Shown: one piece after another, positions 14,365 through 22,117 of the stretch
How positions within the stretch are numbered: position 1 is the stretch's first letter
How the letters are laid out: each line of letters starts with the position of its first letter
Assembly (NCBI GenBank): GCA_038209155.1
Contig: JBBQYA010000038.1
Span: 1-25,730 of the forward strand
DNA from: JBBQYA01 sp038209155
GTDB lineage: Bacteria; Bacteroidota; Bacteroidia; Sphingobacteriales; Sphingobacteriaceae
Length of the DNA stretch: 25,730 bases
Reading direction: 5' to 3'
Made by a program: the position numbers and the translations under genes
The notes under the pieces: model-generated
What the model was told of the DNA's origin: nothing
The model's input: only the letters and a program-made list of their open reading frames with translations
The model's database searches: none

Positions 14365-15552
14365 ATGTATCCTTCCATTTCCGATTTCTTACTTGACATT
14401 TTTGGTATTAATATTCCTTTACCAATTCAAACTTTTGGTTTCTTTGTTGCAATGGCATTTTTAGCAGCTAATTTAGTGATTGTAAGCGAATTAAAACGTA
14501 AAGAAAAGTTAGGACTTGTGCTTCCTTTTACACAAAAAGTAATAAGCGGAAAAAAGCCTGGCATGGTAGAAATGATTATTAATGCATTGCTTGGGTTTTT
14601 TATTGGTTTTAAAGTATTAGAAACTATATTATTTTACCAAGATTTTGTTGCAGATCCGCAATCTATGATTTTATCTGGAAGAGGAAGTTTAGTAGGTGGA
14701 GTTCTAGGTTTGGCTATTGCACTTTATTTTATTTATAGAGATAATGAAAAAGCAAAATCAACCACTTTTAAAGAAGAAGAAATAATCGTACATCCCTATC
14801 AGATAATGGGAAATGTAATAATTATTGCTGCTGTATTTGGAATTATTGGTGCTAAAGTTTTCCATAATTTAGAAAATATAGATCAGTTTATGATTGATCC
14901 AGTTGGCAGCATTTTATCTTTTAGTGGCCTTACTTTTTACGGCGGATTATTGGTAGGTGGTTATGCAGTAATGCATTATGTAAAAAGTAAAGGAATAAAA
15001 ATTATTCACATGTTTGATGCCTCAGTTCCAGGTTTGATGCTTGCTTACGGAGTTGGTAGAATCGGTTGTCATTTATCTGGTGATGGAGATTGGGGAATAA
15101 ACAATCTTGCTCCTAAGCCATCATGGATGAGTTTTTTGCCAGATTGGATGTGGAGTTATCGTTATCCAAACAATGTTTTGGGAGAAGGAATTCCAATAGA
15201 AGGTTGTGTTGGTAAACATTGTAGTATTTTGGAGTTTCCTGTTTTTCCAACCTCTTTTTATGAAACTATGATGTGTCTAGGATTATTTTTAATTCTTTGG
15301 GCTATAAGAAAGCATATTAAAATCCCGGGTTTAATTTTAGGAATATATTTGGTAATGAATGGTTTTGAAAGATTTTTGATTGAACAAATTAGAGTAAATA
15401 CTTTATATCATTTATTTGGAAAAGCGTTTACACAAGCTCAATTGATTTCCTTTATTATTGCACTTTCTGGCATTATTGTTATTATTTTATCTATTCAATA
15501 TGATAATAAAAATAAAAAGCAACTATTGACTAATGATGTTGAAAAACAATAA
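14365..15552 (+). CDS. lgt: Prolipoprotein diacylglyceryl transferase
   Basis: Inner-membrane enzyme that attaches diacylglycerol from phosphatidylglycerol to the lipobox cysteine of prolipoproteins. At 395 residues it is about 100 longer than the E. coli protein, with extra sequence after the first membrane helix (about 45-125) and around 250-290. Key blocks are IQTFGFFVAMAF, GLTFYGGLLVGG, YGVGRIGCHLSGDGDWG (the Lgt signature; its arginine aligns with essential R143 of E. coli), FPTSFYE, and GFERFLIEQIRVN. Tyrosine stands in FYGG where E. coli has histidine (H103). At least seven membrane segments are visible. It sits in a tight run with mtaB (9 nt) and gtrA (20-nt overlap). A substrate of this pathway, the efflux adaptor lipoprotein, is encoded further on. 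Confidence 0.92.
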   Translation: MYPSISDFLLDIFGINIPLPIQTFGFFVAMAFLAANLVIVSELKRKEKLGLVLPFTQKVISGKKPGMVEMIINALLGFFIGFKVLETILFYQDFVADPQSMILSGRGSLVGGVLGLAIALYFIYRDNEKAKSTTFKEEEIIVHPYQIMGNVIIIAAVFGIIGAKVFHNLENIDQFMIDPVGSILSFSGLTFYGGLLVGGYAVMHYVKSKGIKIIHMFDASVPGLMLAYGVGRIGCHLSGDGDWGINNLAPKPSWMSFLPDWMWSYRYPNNVLGEGIPIEGCVGKHCSILEFPVFPTSFYETMMCLGLFLILWAIRKHIKIPGLILGIYLVMNGFERFLIEQIRVNTLYHLFGKAFTQAQLISFIIALSGIIVIILSIQYDNKNKKQLLTNDVEKQ

Positions 15553-16003
15553 TTTAAAACCAAAAATATCGTCTTTATTTAATCATAAAATAATTCGATA
15601 TATTATTTCTGGTGGTGTAGCTACTTTGGTTGATATCGTTTTTTATTTTATCACTTATAATTTTATTCTTAAAAAGCAGGAAGTAAATTTTAAAACTTTT
15701 ACAATTTCTGCTCATATTGCTTCCTTAATTTTATCCTATAGTGTGGGAATGATTTTAAATTTCCTGATTACTAAATATTTTGTTTTTCAAAATAATACTA
15801 CTAAAAAGCGAGAAGAGATTGGAAAGTACCTTTTAGTTTCTGCTGTTGTTTTTTTAGGTAATTATATGATGATGAAAATATTAGTTGAGGGATTACGAAT
15901 TTTTCCAACACCTGCTAGAACTATTTCTGCTGGACTTGTAGCTTTTGGTAGTTTTTACATTCATAGAACTTTTACTTTCAAACAAAAAAGTGCAAATGCT
16001 TGA
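15533..16003 (+). CDS. GtrA-like membrane protein
   Basis: A 156-residue protein of the GtrA/DPMS family, small four-helix membrane proteins often linked to transfer of polyprenyl-phosphate sugars across the membrane. It has a basic N-terminus, the IIRYIISGGVATLVDIVFYFITY helix (about 20-42), then helices near 60-80, 98-118 and 125-145, the FLITKYFVFQ segment after helix 2, and the terminal FYIHRTFTF, a common GtrA ending (xxRxFxF). The start is ATG 15533 or 15536, within the end of lgt (overlap about 20 nt), and the 3' end overlaps the next gene by 8 nt. Translation of these genes is therefore probably coupled. The sugar or lipid partner is unknown and no glycosyltransferase lies next to it. 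Confidence 0.85.
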   Translation: MMLKNNNLKPKISSLFNHKIIRYIISGGVATLVDIVFYFITYNFILKKQEVNFKTFTISAHIASLILSYSVGMILNFLITKYFVFQNNTTKKREEIGKYLLVSAVVFLGNYMMMKILVEGLRIFPTPARTISAGLVAFGSFYIHRTFTFKQKSANA

Positions 16004-16787
16004 TTTACAAAAAATTTGTTTACAAGTATGTGAATTAAGCTTATCAGTTGGTGAATTCATTAGAAAAGAATCGCAAACTTTTACTCAATCTCAAACTGAA
16101 TATAAAGGTTTAAATGACTTAGTTTCTTTTGTAGATAAAAGTGCAGAGGAACAAATTGTTAAAAAATTAAAAAGTATTCTTCCAGAGAGTGGATTTATTA
16201 CAGAAGAAAAAACGGAGACGATAATTAAGGAAGATTATAATTGGATTATAGATCCATTAGATGGAACTACTAATTTTATTCATGGAATTCCAACTTATTC
16301 TGTGAGTATTGCTTTACAATTCCGTGGCAAATTGGTTTTAGGAGTAGTGTATGAAGTAGTTCGAGATGAATGTTTTTATAGTTATGAAAATGCCTCTGCT
16401 TTCTTAAATAAAAAAGTAATTAAAATAAGCTCAGCTACAAGTTTAAATCAGAGTTTAATAGCAACAGGATTTCCTTATTACCAATTTGAAAAAATGGATA
16501 ATTATTTAGAAATCCTAAAAGAATTAATGCAAAAAACACATGGACTTAGAAGAATAGGATCGGCTGCAGTTGATCTTGCATACACAGCTTGCGGACGTTT
16601 TGATGGTTATTTTGAATATAATCTAAATTCATGGGACGTAGCTGGCGGAGCTTTTATCCTACAGCAAGTAGGAGGAATTATTACTGATTTCTCAGGTTCT
16701 AGTAATTATATTGATAGTAGGGAAATTATTTGTGGAAATCCTAAAGTTTACCAAGAATTAAAATCAGTTATAGATAAGTATTGGTAA
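15996..16787 (+). CDS. Inositol monophosphatase family protein
   Basis: Mg2+-dependent sugar-phosphate/inositol phosphatase of the IMPase (SuhB-like) family. The ATG at 15996 gives 263 residues beginning MLDLQKICLQVCELSLSVGEFIR, the family's usual N-terminal helix. A longer open frame upstream would run through gtrA. Metal-binding residues are E70/E71 (ITEEKT), and D86 and D89 in IIDPLDGTTNF. The C-terminal motif is NSWDVAGGAFILQQVGG with D214; the common form is WDxAAG, so one Ala is Gly here. The physiological substrate is not evident. It is the last gene of the mtaB-lgt-gtrA run. Only 21 nt separate it from the convergent nfu gene, and I see no proper terminator there. Confidence 0.88.
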   Translation: MLDLQKICLQVCELSLSVGEFIRKESQTFTQSQTEYKGLNDLVSFVDKSAEEQIVKKLKSILPESGFITEEKTETIIKEDYNWIIDPLDGTTNFIHGIPTYSVSIALQFRGKLVLGVVYEVVRDECFYSYENASAFLNKKVIKISSATSLNQSLIATGFPYYQFEKMDNYLEILKELMQKTHGLRRIGSAAVDLAYTACGRFDGYFEYNLNSWDVAGGAFILQQVGGIITDFSGSSNYIDSREIICGNPKVYQELKSVIDKYW

Positions 16788-16808
16788 TGATTTAATTAAG
16801 TTAAAAAA

Positions 16809-17372
16809 TCACATTGCCTGCGAAACTACTTCTGTAACTCCAGGAACCATTCTTTTTAATAGGTTTTCAATTCCTGATTTTAAGGTAATTGTTGAAGATG
16901 GACATCCGCTGCAAGCGCCTTTCAAAATAACAGTTACAATCCCATTATCAAAAGATTTATAGTGTATTGCTCCTCCATCTTGCTCTACTGCCGGTCTTAC
17001 ATAATCTTCTAAAACTTGTTGAATTTTCTTTTCGGTATCGGTTCCTATAAATTCTTGAGTTTCTGAAATTACTTCTGTGGTTATTTTTTGCTCAGATTCT
17101 ATTGCACCCTTTATAAATTCCTTTAAAATCTCAGTGATGTCTTCCCATTCAATATCTTGTTCTTTTGTAATGGTTACAAAATTACTTGCGAAAAACACTC
17201 CTTTTACAAAAGAAAATTTAAATAATTCTTTAGCAAACGGTGAATCTTGAGCACTTTCTTGATTAGGAAAATCAATGCTATTGTTGACTAATAATTTAGT
17301 AGTCAAAAACTTCATTGTAGCTGGGTTGGGAGTTTGTTCAGTATATATATTAACGGAGGCGGTTGCTTGCAT
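16809..17372 (-). CDS. NifU-like iron-sulfur scaffold/carrier (Nfu)
   Basis: Carries and delivers iron-sulfur clusters to apo-proteins in the cytoplasm. The 187 residues have an N-terminal Nfu_N domain (about 9-95; YTEQTPNPATMKFL, then FAKELFKFSFVKGVFFASNFVTITK), a short acidic linker, and a C-terminal NifU domain (about 110-187) with RPAVEQDGGAIHYKSF and the cluster-binding CxxC, C154 and C157, in KGACSGCPSSTITLK. This arrangement is like mitochondrial NFU1 and is common in Bacteroidota. It follows purB after 50 nt on the same strand and is probably co-transcribed. No clear -7 box was found in the gap. The link to purB is not functional in any obvious way. Confidence 0.92.
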   Translation of the reverse strand: MQATASVNIYTEQTPNPATMKFLTTKLLVNNSIDFPNQESAQDSPFAKELFKFSFVKGVFFASNFVTITKEQDIEWEDITEILKEFIKGAIESEQKITTEVISETQEFIGTDTEKKIQQVLEDYVRPAVEQDGGAIHYKSFDNGIVTVILKGACSGCPSSTITLKSGIENLLKRMVPGVTEVVSQAM

Positions 17373-17422
17373 TGGTCTATTTTTATAATTATGACAATTG
17401 TTAAACGAAAATGTTTGGAAAT

Positions 17423-18766
17423 TTATATCCCAGTGTAGGTATGTGGTGTAATATTTTTTAATTCAATTTTTACTTGGTCAGAAACTTCTAAATTATTGAT
17501 AAATTCTATAATACTCTCCTGATTAATTTTTTTTTCTGTTCTGGTTAATGCTTTTAGTTTTTCATACGGATTTTCAATACCTTCTCTGCGAAGAATACTT
17601 TGAATCGCTTCTCCAACTACTGCCCAATTTTTTTCTAAATCTGCATGTATTGCTTCTTGATTCAAAATTAATTTAGCCATTCCTTTTTGAATAGATTTAA
17701 AAGCAATTAAACTATAGGCAAACGGCATTCCTGCATTTCTCAAAACGGTAGAATCTGTCAAATCGCGTTGAAGTCTTGAAATAGGAAGTTTAGAACTTAA
17801 ATGTTGAAATATTGCATTGGCAAATCCTAAATTTCCTTCTGCATTTTCAAAATCAATTGGATTAACTTTATGTGGCATAGTTGAAGATCCAGTTTCTCCA
17901 TCTTTTATTTTTTGTTTAAAATAATCCATAGAAATATACATCCAAATATCTCTGCAAAAATCAATCAATATGGTATTAATTCTAGCAAAATTATCACATA
18001 GAGCAGCAAAATTATCATAATGTTCTATTTGGGTGGTGGTTTTACTTCTATACAAACCTAATTGATTTTCAACGAAATTATTGGCGAAGTTTGTCCAATC
18101 TATTTCTGGATAGGTAATAAAATGTGCATTTAAATTACCAGTTGCTCCGCCAAATTTTGAAGAATGCGGAATCGTTTTTAATAGATTCATTTGCATGGTA
18201 ATACGTTCAAAAAACACTTCCAATTCTTTTCCTAATCGGGTAGGAGTGGCAGGTTGTCCATGTGTTCTTGCTAACATTGGGATCTCATTCCATGTTATAA
18301 TGAGTTCTTTTAGAGACTTTTGAAAATTATTTAACTCGGGAATAATTACATTATCAACGGCATCTTTTACTAAAAGAGGAATCGCTGTATTATTAATGTC
18401 TTGAGAAGTTAATCCGAAATGGATATATTCTTTATAAAAACCTAAACCTAATAATTCAAATTTTTCTTTTAAAAAATATTCAACCGCTTTTACATCGTGA
18501 TTGGTAATCTGCTCTATTGCTTTTACTTTTTCTGCATCTTCAATTGAAAAATTATCAACTATATTTCTTAATGCAGTAATTTTTTTAGTATCTATATTTT
18601 TTAAACTTTTTAAAGGTATTTCACACAATGATATAAAATATTCTATTTCAATTTTTATTCGATATTTTATTAATGAGGCCTCAGAAAAATAGCTGCGCAA
18701 TAGTTCCGTAGATTTCAAATACCTGCCATCTATCGGTGAAATTGCATTTAATCCTTCAAAACTCAT
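17423..18766 (-). CDS. purB: Adenylosuccinate lyase
   Basis: Fumarase-superfamily lyase acting twice in purine synthesis: SAICAR to AICAR plus fumarate, and adenylosuccinate to AMP plus fumarate. The start is taken at the ATG 18764-18766, giving 447 residues and the family N-terminus LNAISPIDGRY. The frame stays open to 18811, but that region is the promoter. Catalytic H169 is in ARTHGQPATPTRLGK. The signature GSSTMPHKVNPIDFENAEGN (from about 293) holds the catalytic serine. LQRDLTDSTVLRNAGMPF matches the E. coli type. The homotetramer is cytoplasmic. nfu follows 50 nt downstream. Confidence 0.95.
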   Translation of the reverse strand: MSFEGLNAISPIDGRYLKSTELLRSYFSEASLIKYRIKIEIEYFISLCEIPLKSLKNIDTKKITALRNIVDNFSIEDAEKVKAIEQITNHDVKAVEYFLKEKFELLGLGFYKEYIHFGLTSQDINNTAIPLLVKDAVDNVIIPELNNFQKSLKELIITWNEIPMLARTHGQPATPTRLGKELEVFFERITMQMNLLKTIPHSSKFGGATGNLNAHFITYPEIDWTNFANNFVENQLGLYRSKTTTQIEHYDNFAALCDNFARINTILIDFCRDIWMYISMDYFKQKIKDGETGSSTMPHKVNPIDFENAEGNLGFANAIFQHLSSKLPISRLQRDLTDSTVLRNAGMPFAYSLIAFKSIQKGMAKLILNQEAIHADLEKNWAVVGEAIQSILRREGIENPYEKLKALTRTEKKINQESIIEFINNLEVSDQVKIELKNITPHTYTGI

Positions 18767-18780
18767 TTTTTTCTTTCTTA

Positions 18781-18811
18781 CAAAGCTAACATTTATACGC
18801 TTATTGGTCAA
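18781..18811 (-). promoter_or_regulatory. purB promoter
   Basis: Read on the minus strand: TTG (18811-18809), a 20-nt spacer, TAGCTTTG (18788-18781). This is a full match to the Bacteroidota -33/-7 pattern. Transcription should begin near 18776, leaving about 10 nt of A-rich leader before the ATG at 18766. It rules out the upstream TTG as a start codon. Confidence 0.75.
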
Positions 18812-18882
18812 TCAAAAAAGAAATACAGACATACTATTAAAGTGTAATAGAATTGCTACAAAAAATTTATACAAAAATTACA

Positions 18883-18914
18883 ATGGAAACTTTTTTTATG
18901 ATAAAAGTTTCCAT
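18883..18914. promoter_or_regulatory. Palindrome over the tetR promoter, likely operator
   Basis: ATGGAAACTTTT (18883-18894) and AAAAGTTTCCAT (18903-18914) are perfect 12-bp inverted arms around an 8-nt spacer (32 bp in all). It covers the -33 position and touches the -7 box of the TetR-family gene. It has no T-tract, so it is not a terminator. TetR-family dimers bind such inverted repeats, and position and size suit autorepression. Confidence 0.6.
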
Positions 18915-18921
18915 AGGTTTG
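18914..18921 (+). promoter_or_regulatory. -7 element of the tetR/efflux operon
   Basis: TAGGTTTG is an exact TAnnTTTG match. TTT replaces TTG at the -33 position (18891-18893, 20-nt spacer). The leader to the TTG start at 18949 would be about 23 nt. Confidence 0.55.
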
Positions 18922-18948
18922 CATCGTGAATTTTAAAAAGCAAAGAAA

Positions 18949-19557
18949 TTGGAAGTAAAAAATAGAATATTGTCTGAAACAGTATCGCTTTTTAAGCAGT
19001 ACGGCATCAAAAGCATGACTATGGACGATATAGCTAGACACTTATCTATTTCAAAAAAAACTATCTACACATTTTTTAAAGACAAAGATGCCTTGGTTTT
19101 AGAAACTATGCATACTTCTATTTATTGTCAAGAATGTGCAATCGAAGAAGATTTATCCTCTTCGAAAAATGCAGTGCATGAAATTTTTGTTTTAAAAATA
19201 TCTATGCAAAAAATGCTATCTACCATGAATGTTTCCATCATGAACGATATGCAAAAATATCATCCATCTGCATGGAAAATGTATTGTCAATTTAAAGAAG
19301 AATTTATTCTTAAAAAAGTAATAAACAATATTAATCGCGGAATAAAGGAAGGATTGTATAGAGATGATATTGATGTTCAATTAATTGCCCGTCTACGAGT
19401 AGAAACTATTGACTTAACTTTTAATTCTATTGCCTTTTCCCCTGATAAATACACACTTACTTATTTGCACAATCATTTTACTGATCAATTTTTATATGGT
19501 ATTGTTTCACTTAAAGGATACAAACTAATTGATCAATATAAAAAAAAATTAAACTAA
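18949..19557 (+). CDS. TetR/AcrR family transcriptional regulator
   Basis: A 202-residue one-component regulator. The N-terminal helix-turn-helix (about 5-52) reads NRILSETVSLFKQYGIKSMT, then MDDIARHLSISKKTIYTFF with the typical recognition helix and KDKDALV after it. The remaining residues form the helical ligand/dimer domain, with no recognisable sub-family. It starts with TTG at 18949; an in-frame stop lies just upstream (18934-18936), so no longer start is possible, and the family N-terminus supports it. It leads a four-gene run with tolC (19 nt), adaptor and permease, so it probably represses its own efflux operon through the palindrome at 18883-18914. The ligand is unknown, presumably a substrate of the pump. 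Confidence 0.9.
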   Translation: MEVKNRILSETVSLFKQYGIKSMTMDDIARHLSISKKTIYTFFKDKDALVLETMHTSIYCQECAIEEDLSSSKNAVHEIFVLKISMQKMLSTMNVSIMNDMQKYHPSAWKMYCQFKEEFILKKVINNINRGIKEGLYRDDIDVQLIARLRVETIDLTFNSIAFSPDKYTLTYLHNHFTDQFLYGIVSLKGYKLIDQYKKKLN

Positions 19558-19576
19558 ACTAACACGATATACAATT

Positions 19577-20920
19577 ATGGAATGGAAATGGATTCGACTA
19601 TTAAGTCTTTTAATTTTTACTACTTCGAGCCTATTAGCGCAAAAACAGACTTATGTTTTTAATTTACAACAATGTATAGATTACGCGTACAAAAATCAAG
19701 TTGATGTAAAGAATGCTTCAATTGATAAAGACATTGCAAAATACAAAGTAAGAGAAACTACAGCAATAGGATTACCTCAAATACAAGCAACATCTACTTT
19801 CAATCATTTCATAGATATACCTACTCAACTGGTTCCTGGCCAATTTTTTGGTGATACTTCAGGCAGATTTATTCCCGTGCAATTTGGCGTAGCAAACACT
19901 TTAGGTTATGGTGCAGAAGTTAGCCAAATCATTTTTAGCGGAAGCTATCTGGTTGGTCTGCAAGCTGCTAAGGCGTATGGAGAATTATCTGCTAAAAGTT
20001 TAGATCGATCAAAAATTGAAACCAATGTTTCGGTTAGTAAAGCATACTACGGAGTTCTAATCAATAGAGAAAGAATTCTTTTGTTGGATGCAAACATTGA
20101 AAGGTTAAATAAAAACCTTATAGAAGTAAGAGCTTTAAATCAAAATGGCTTTGTAGAAAAAATTGATTTAAACCGAACAGAATTAATATATAATAATTTA
20201 AAAACGGAAAGAGAAAATACCCAACGATTAATAGACTTAAGTTTAAATCTATTAAAGTTTCAAATGGGAATGCCAGTCGCTGAAAACTTAGTAGTAAATG
20301 AAAAAATCTCTGAAATAAATTTTCAACCAAATTTAGAAATTGGCGATACTACTAATTATGAAAACAGAATAGAATATTCGTTACTTAAAACTCAAGTTAA
20401 ATTAAATGAATTAAATAACAAATTAAATAAATCAGCCAATTTGCCAACATTGGTTGCATTTGGTTCTTATTCACAAAATATTCAAACTAATAATTTTAAT
20501 AAAATATTTAGCTCAGAAACTCCGAGTTTTCCTACAACCATCATTGGTTTATCCTTAAATGTGCCGATTTTTAGTAGTGGAAAGAGATATTATAAAACAA
20601 AACAATCAAAACTAGAAATTTTAAAATCTAATAATACTCTTAACAATTTTAAAAATGTGGTAGATCTGGAGACTCAATCCAGCAAAACTAATTATACCAA
20701 TAGCATTCAATCTTTAGATAATCAAAAGAAAAACATGGCTTTGGCTGATGAAATTGTTAAGGTAACAAGGATTAAATATGAACAAGGAATCGGTTCCAGT
20801 TTAGAAGTAACCAATGCAGAAACAGAATTAAAAACTGCTCAAAATAATTACCTATCGGCAATGTATGATACATTGATAACTAAAATAGATTTAGAAAAAG
20901 CAAAAGGAAACATTAAATAA
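19577..20920 (+). CDS. TolC family outer-membrane efflux protein
   Basis: Outer-membrane channel of a tripartite efflux pump. It is 447 residues long. A signal peptide (1-21: WKWIRLLSLLIFTTSSLLAQ, cleavage after SLLA) precedes the first OEP repeat starting FNLQQCIDYAYKNQVDVKNA, and a second repeat begins near NRIEYSLLKTQVKLNELNNKL. The family features include long helical stretches (NVSVSKAYYGVLINRERILLL; KVTRIKYEQGIGSSLEVTNAE), the PTLVAFGSYSQNIQTN strand region, and FPTTIIGLSLNVPIFSSGKR. The RIKYEQG-SSLEV...AETEL ending is typical. It lies between the TetR gene and the adaptor gene (24-nt gap) in the same operon. Confidence 0.93.
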   Translation: MEWKWIRLLSLLIFTTSSLLAQKQTYVFNLQQCIDYAYKNQVDVKNASIDKDIAKYKVRETTAIGLPQIQATSTFNHFIDIPTQLVPGQFFGDTSGRFIPVQFGVANTLGYGAEVSQIIFSGSYLVGLQAAKAYGELSAKSLDRSKIETNVSVSKAYYGVLINRERILLLDANIERLNKNLIEVRALNQNGFVEKIDLNRTELIYNNLKTERENTQRLIDLSLNLLKFQMGMPVAENLVVNEKISEINFQPNLEIGDTTNYENRIEYSLLKTQVKLNELNNKLNKSANLPTLVAFGSYSQNIQTNNFNKIFSSETPSFPTTIIGLSLNVPIFSSGKRYYKTKQSKLEILKSNNTLNNFKNVVDLETQSSKTNYTNSIQSLDNQKKNMALADEIVKVTRIKYEQGIGSSLEVTNAETELKTAQNNYLSAMYDTLITKIDLEKAKGNIK

Positions 20921-20944
20921 CATAGACAAAATTTAGTATAAATT

Positions 20945-22081
20945 ATGAAAACAACACAAAACACATCAATTACATTTCTTTTTATTTTATTACTCGCTTT
21001 TTTAATTTCATGTGGTGGTAAAAAAGAAGGCGATAAAAAAGCTGAACTTCAAAAATTAAAAAATGAACAAGCTGCATTAAATGAAAAAATATCAAAGCTA
21101 GAATTAGAAATTGCTAAAACTAACCCTGACAGTTTAAATGTGAAAACTAAAATCGTTGAAGTTTTAGTAATTCAACCTCAAGATTTTAAACATTTTGTAG
21201 AAATTCAAGGAAGCGTAGATGCAGAAGAAAATGTATTGGTTAGCCCAAGAACTTTAGGAGTTATCACCAAAATTTTGGTAAACGAAGGAGACAAAGTATC
21301 TGAGGGACAGGTATTAGCTCAAATTGATGATGATATTATGCAAACTAGTTTACAACAAGCAAAAACAAATCAAAATTTTGTAAACACTATTTACCAAAAA
21401 AGAAAAAATCTTTGGGATCAAAATATTGGAACTGAACTAGATTTTTTGACTGCAAAAAATAATAAAGAAAGTGTTGATAAATCGATCGCAACATTGAACA
21501 AACAAATAGAAAGTAGTAAAATTAAATCACCAATAAATGGAACTGTAGATAAAATAAATGTGAAATTGGGTGAAAATGCAGCTCCTGGTCAGCCAGCATT
21601 TCGAGTAGTAAATTCTTCGAATTTAAAAGTAATTGCCAAAGTTACAGAAGCTTACATCAATAATTTGAAAAAAGGAAATGATGTAGTTATTGAAATTCCT
21701 GATTTAAAAAAACAGCTTACTTCAAAAGTTAGTTTCCTCTCTCAATCTATTGATGAAAACTCTAGAACCTTTACCGTAGAAGCTAAAATTACCAATACAG
21801 ATAATTTAAGACCTAACATGATTGCCATTATGAAAATCGTTGATTATACCGCCAATAATGCAATAGTTGTACCTGTGAACATCATACAAAATAATAATTC
21901 AGAAAAGTTTTTATTTGTTGCAGTTTCTGAAAATAATAAATTAATAGCTCGTAAAAAAGTAATAGAATCTGGAAGAACACAAGGGGGAACGGTAGAAATC
22001 ACAACAGGATTATTGAAGGACGACAAAATAATTACAACTGGTTACCAAGGTTTGCAAGATGGTGAAATCATCAAGCTTTAA
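20945..22081 (+). CDS. RND efflux periplasmic adaptor, lipoprotein (HlyD/AcrA family)
   Basis: Membrane-fusion protein joining permease and TolC. The 378 residues start with a lipoprotein signal, FLFILLLAFLISC-GG with the lipobox cysteine at about residue 23. The mature protein has a charged coiled coil at about 30-60 (ELQKLKNEQAALNEKISKLELEIAK). Then come the membrane-proximal beta strands (VEIQGSVDAEENVLVSPRTLGVITKI), the lipoyl half-motif VNEGDKVSEGQVLAQIDDDIM, a short helical hairpin (about 136-190), the second lipoyl half (IKSPINGTVDKINVKLGENAAPGQP), and the beta-barrel domain. Its hairpin is short compared with AcrA. The N-terminal coiled coil ahead of the barrel is a less usual addition. 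It needs Lgt for lipidation. The permease gene follows after 36 nt. Confidence 0.93.
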   Translation: MKTTQNTSITFLFILLLAFLISCGGKKEGDKKAELQKLKNEQAALNEKISKLELEIAKTNPDSLNVKTKIVEVLVIQPQDFKHFVEIQGSVDAEENVLVSPRTLGVITKILVNEGDKVSEGQVLAQIDDDIMQTSLQQAKTNQNFVNTIYQKRKNLWDQNIGTELDFLTAKNNKESVDKSIATLNKQIESSKIKSPINGTVDKINVKLGENAAPGQPAFRVVNSSNLKVIAKVTEAYINNLKKGNDVVIEIPDLKKQLTSKVSFLSQSIDENSRTFTVEAKITNTDNLRPNMIAIMKIVDYTANNAIVVPVNIIQNNNSEKFLFVAVSENNKLIARKKVIESGRTQGGTVEITTGLLKDDKIITTGYQGLQDGEIIKL

Positions 22082-22117
22082 TTTTAATATTTATAAATCT
22101 CATTACATCATAAAAAG

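Noticed and set aside
16788..16811. TGATTT/AAATCA symmetry between the inositol phosphatase and nfu genes as a bidirectional terminator.
   Set aside because: Six weak pairs and a long AT-only loop; too unstable to call.
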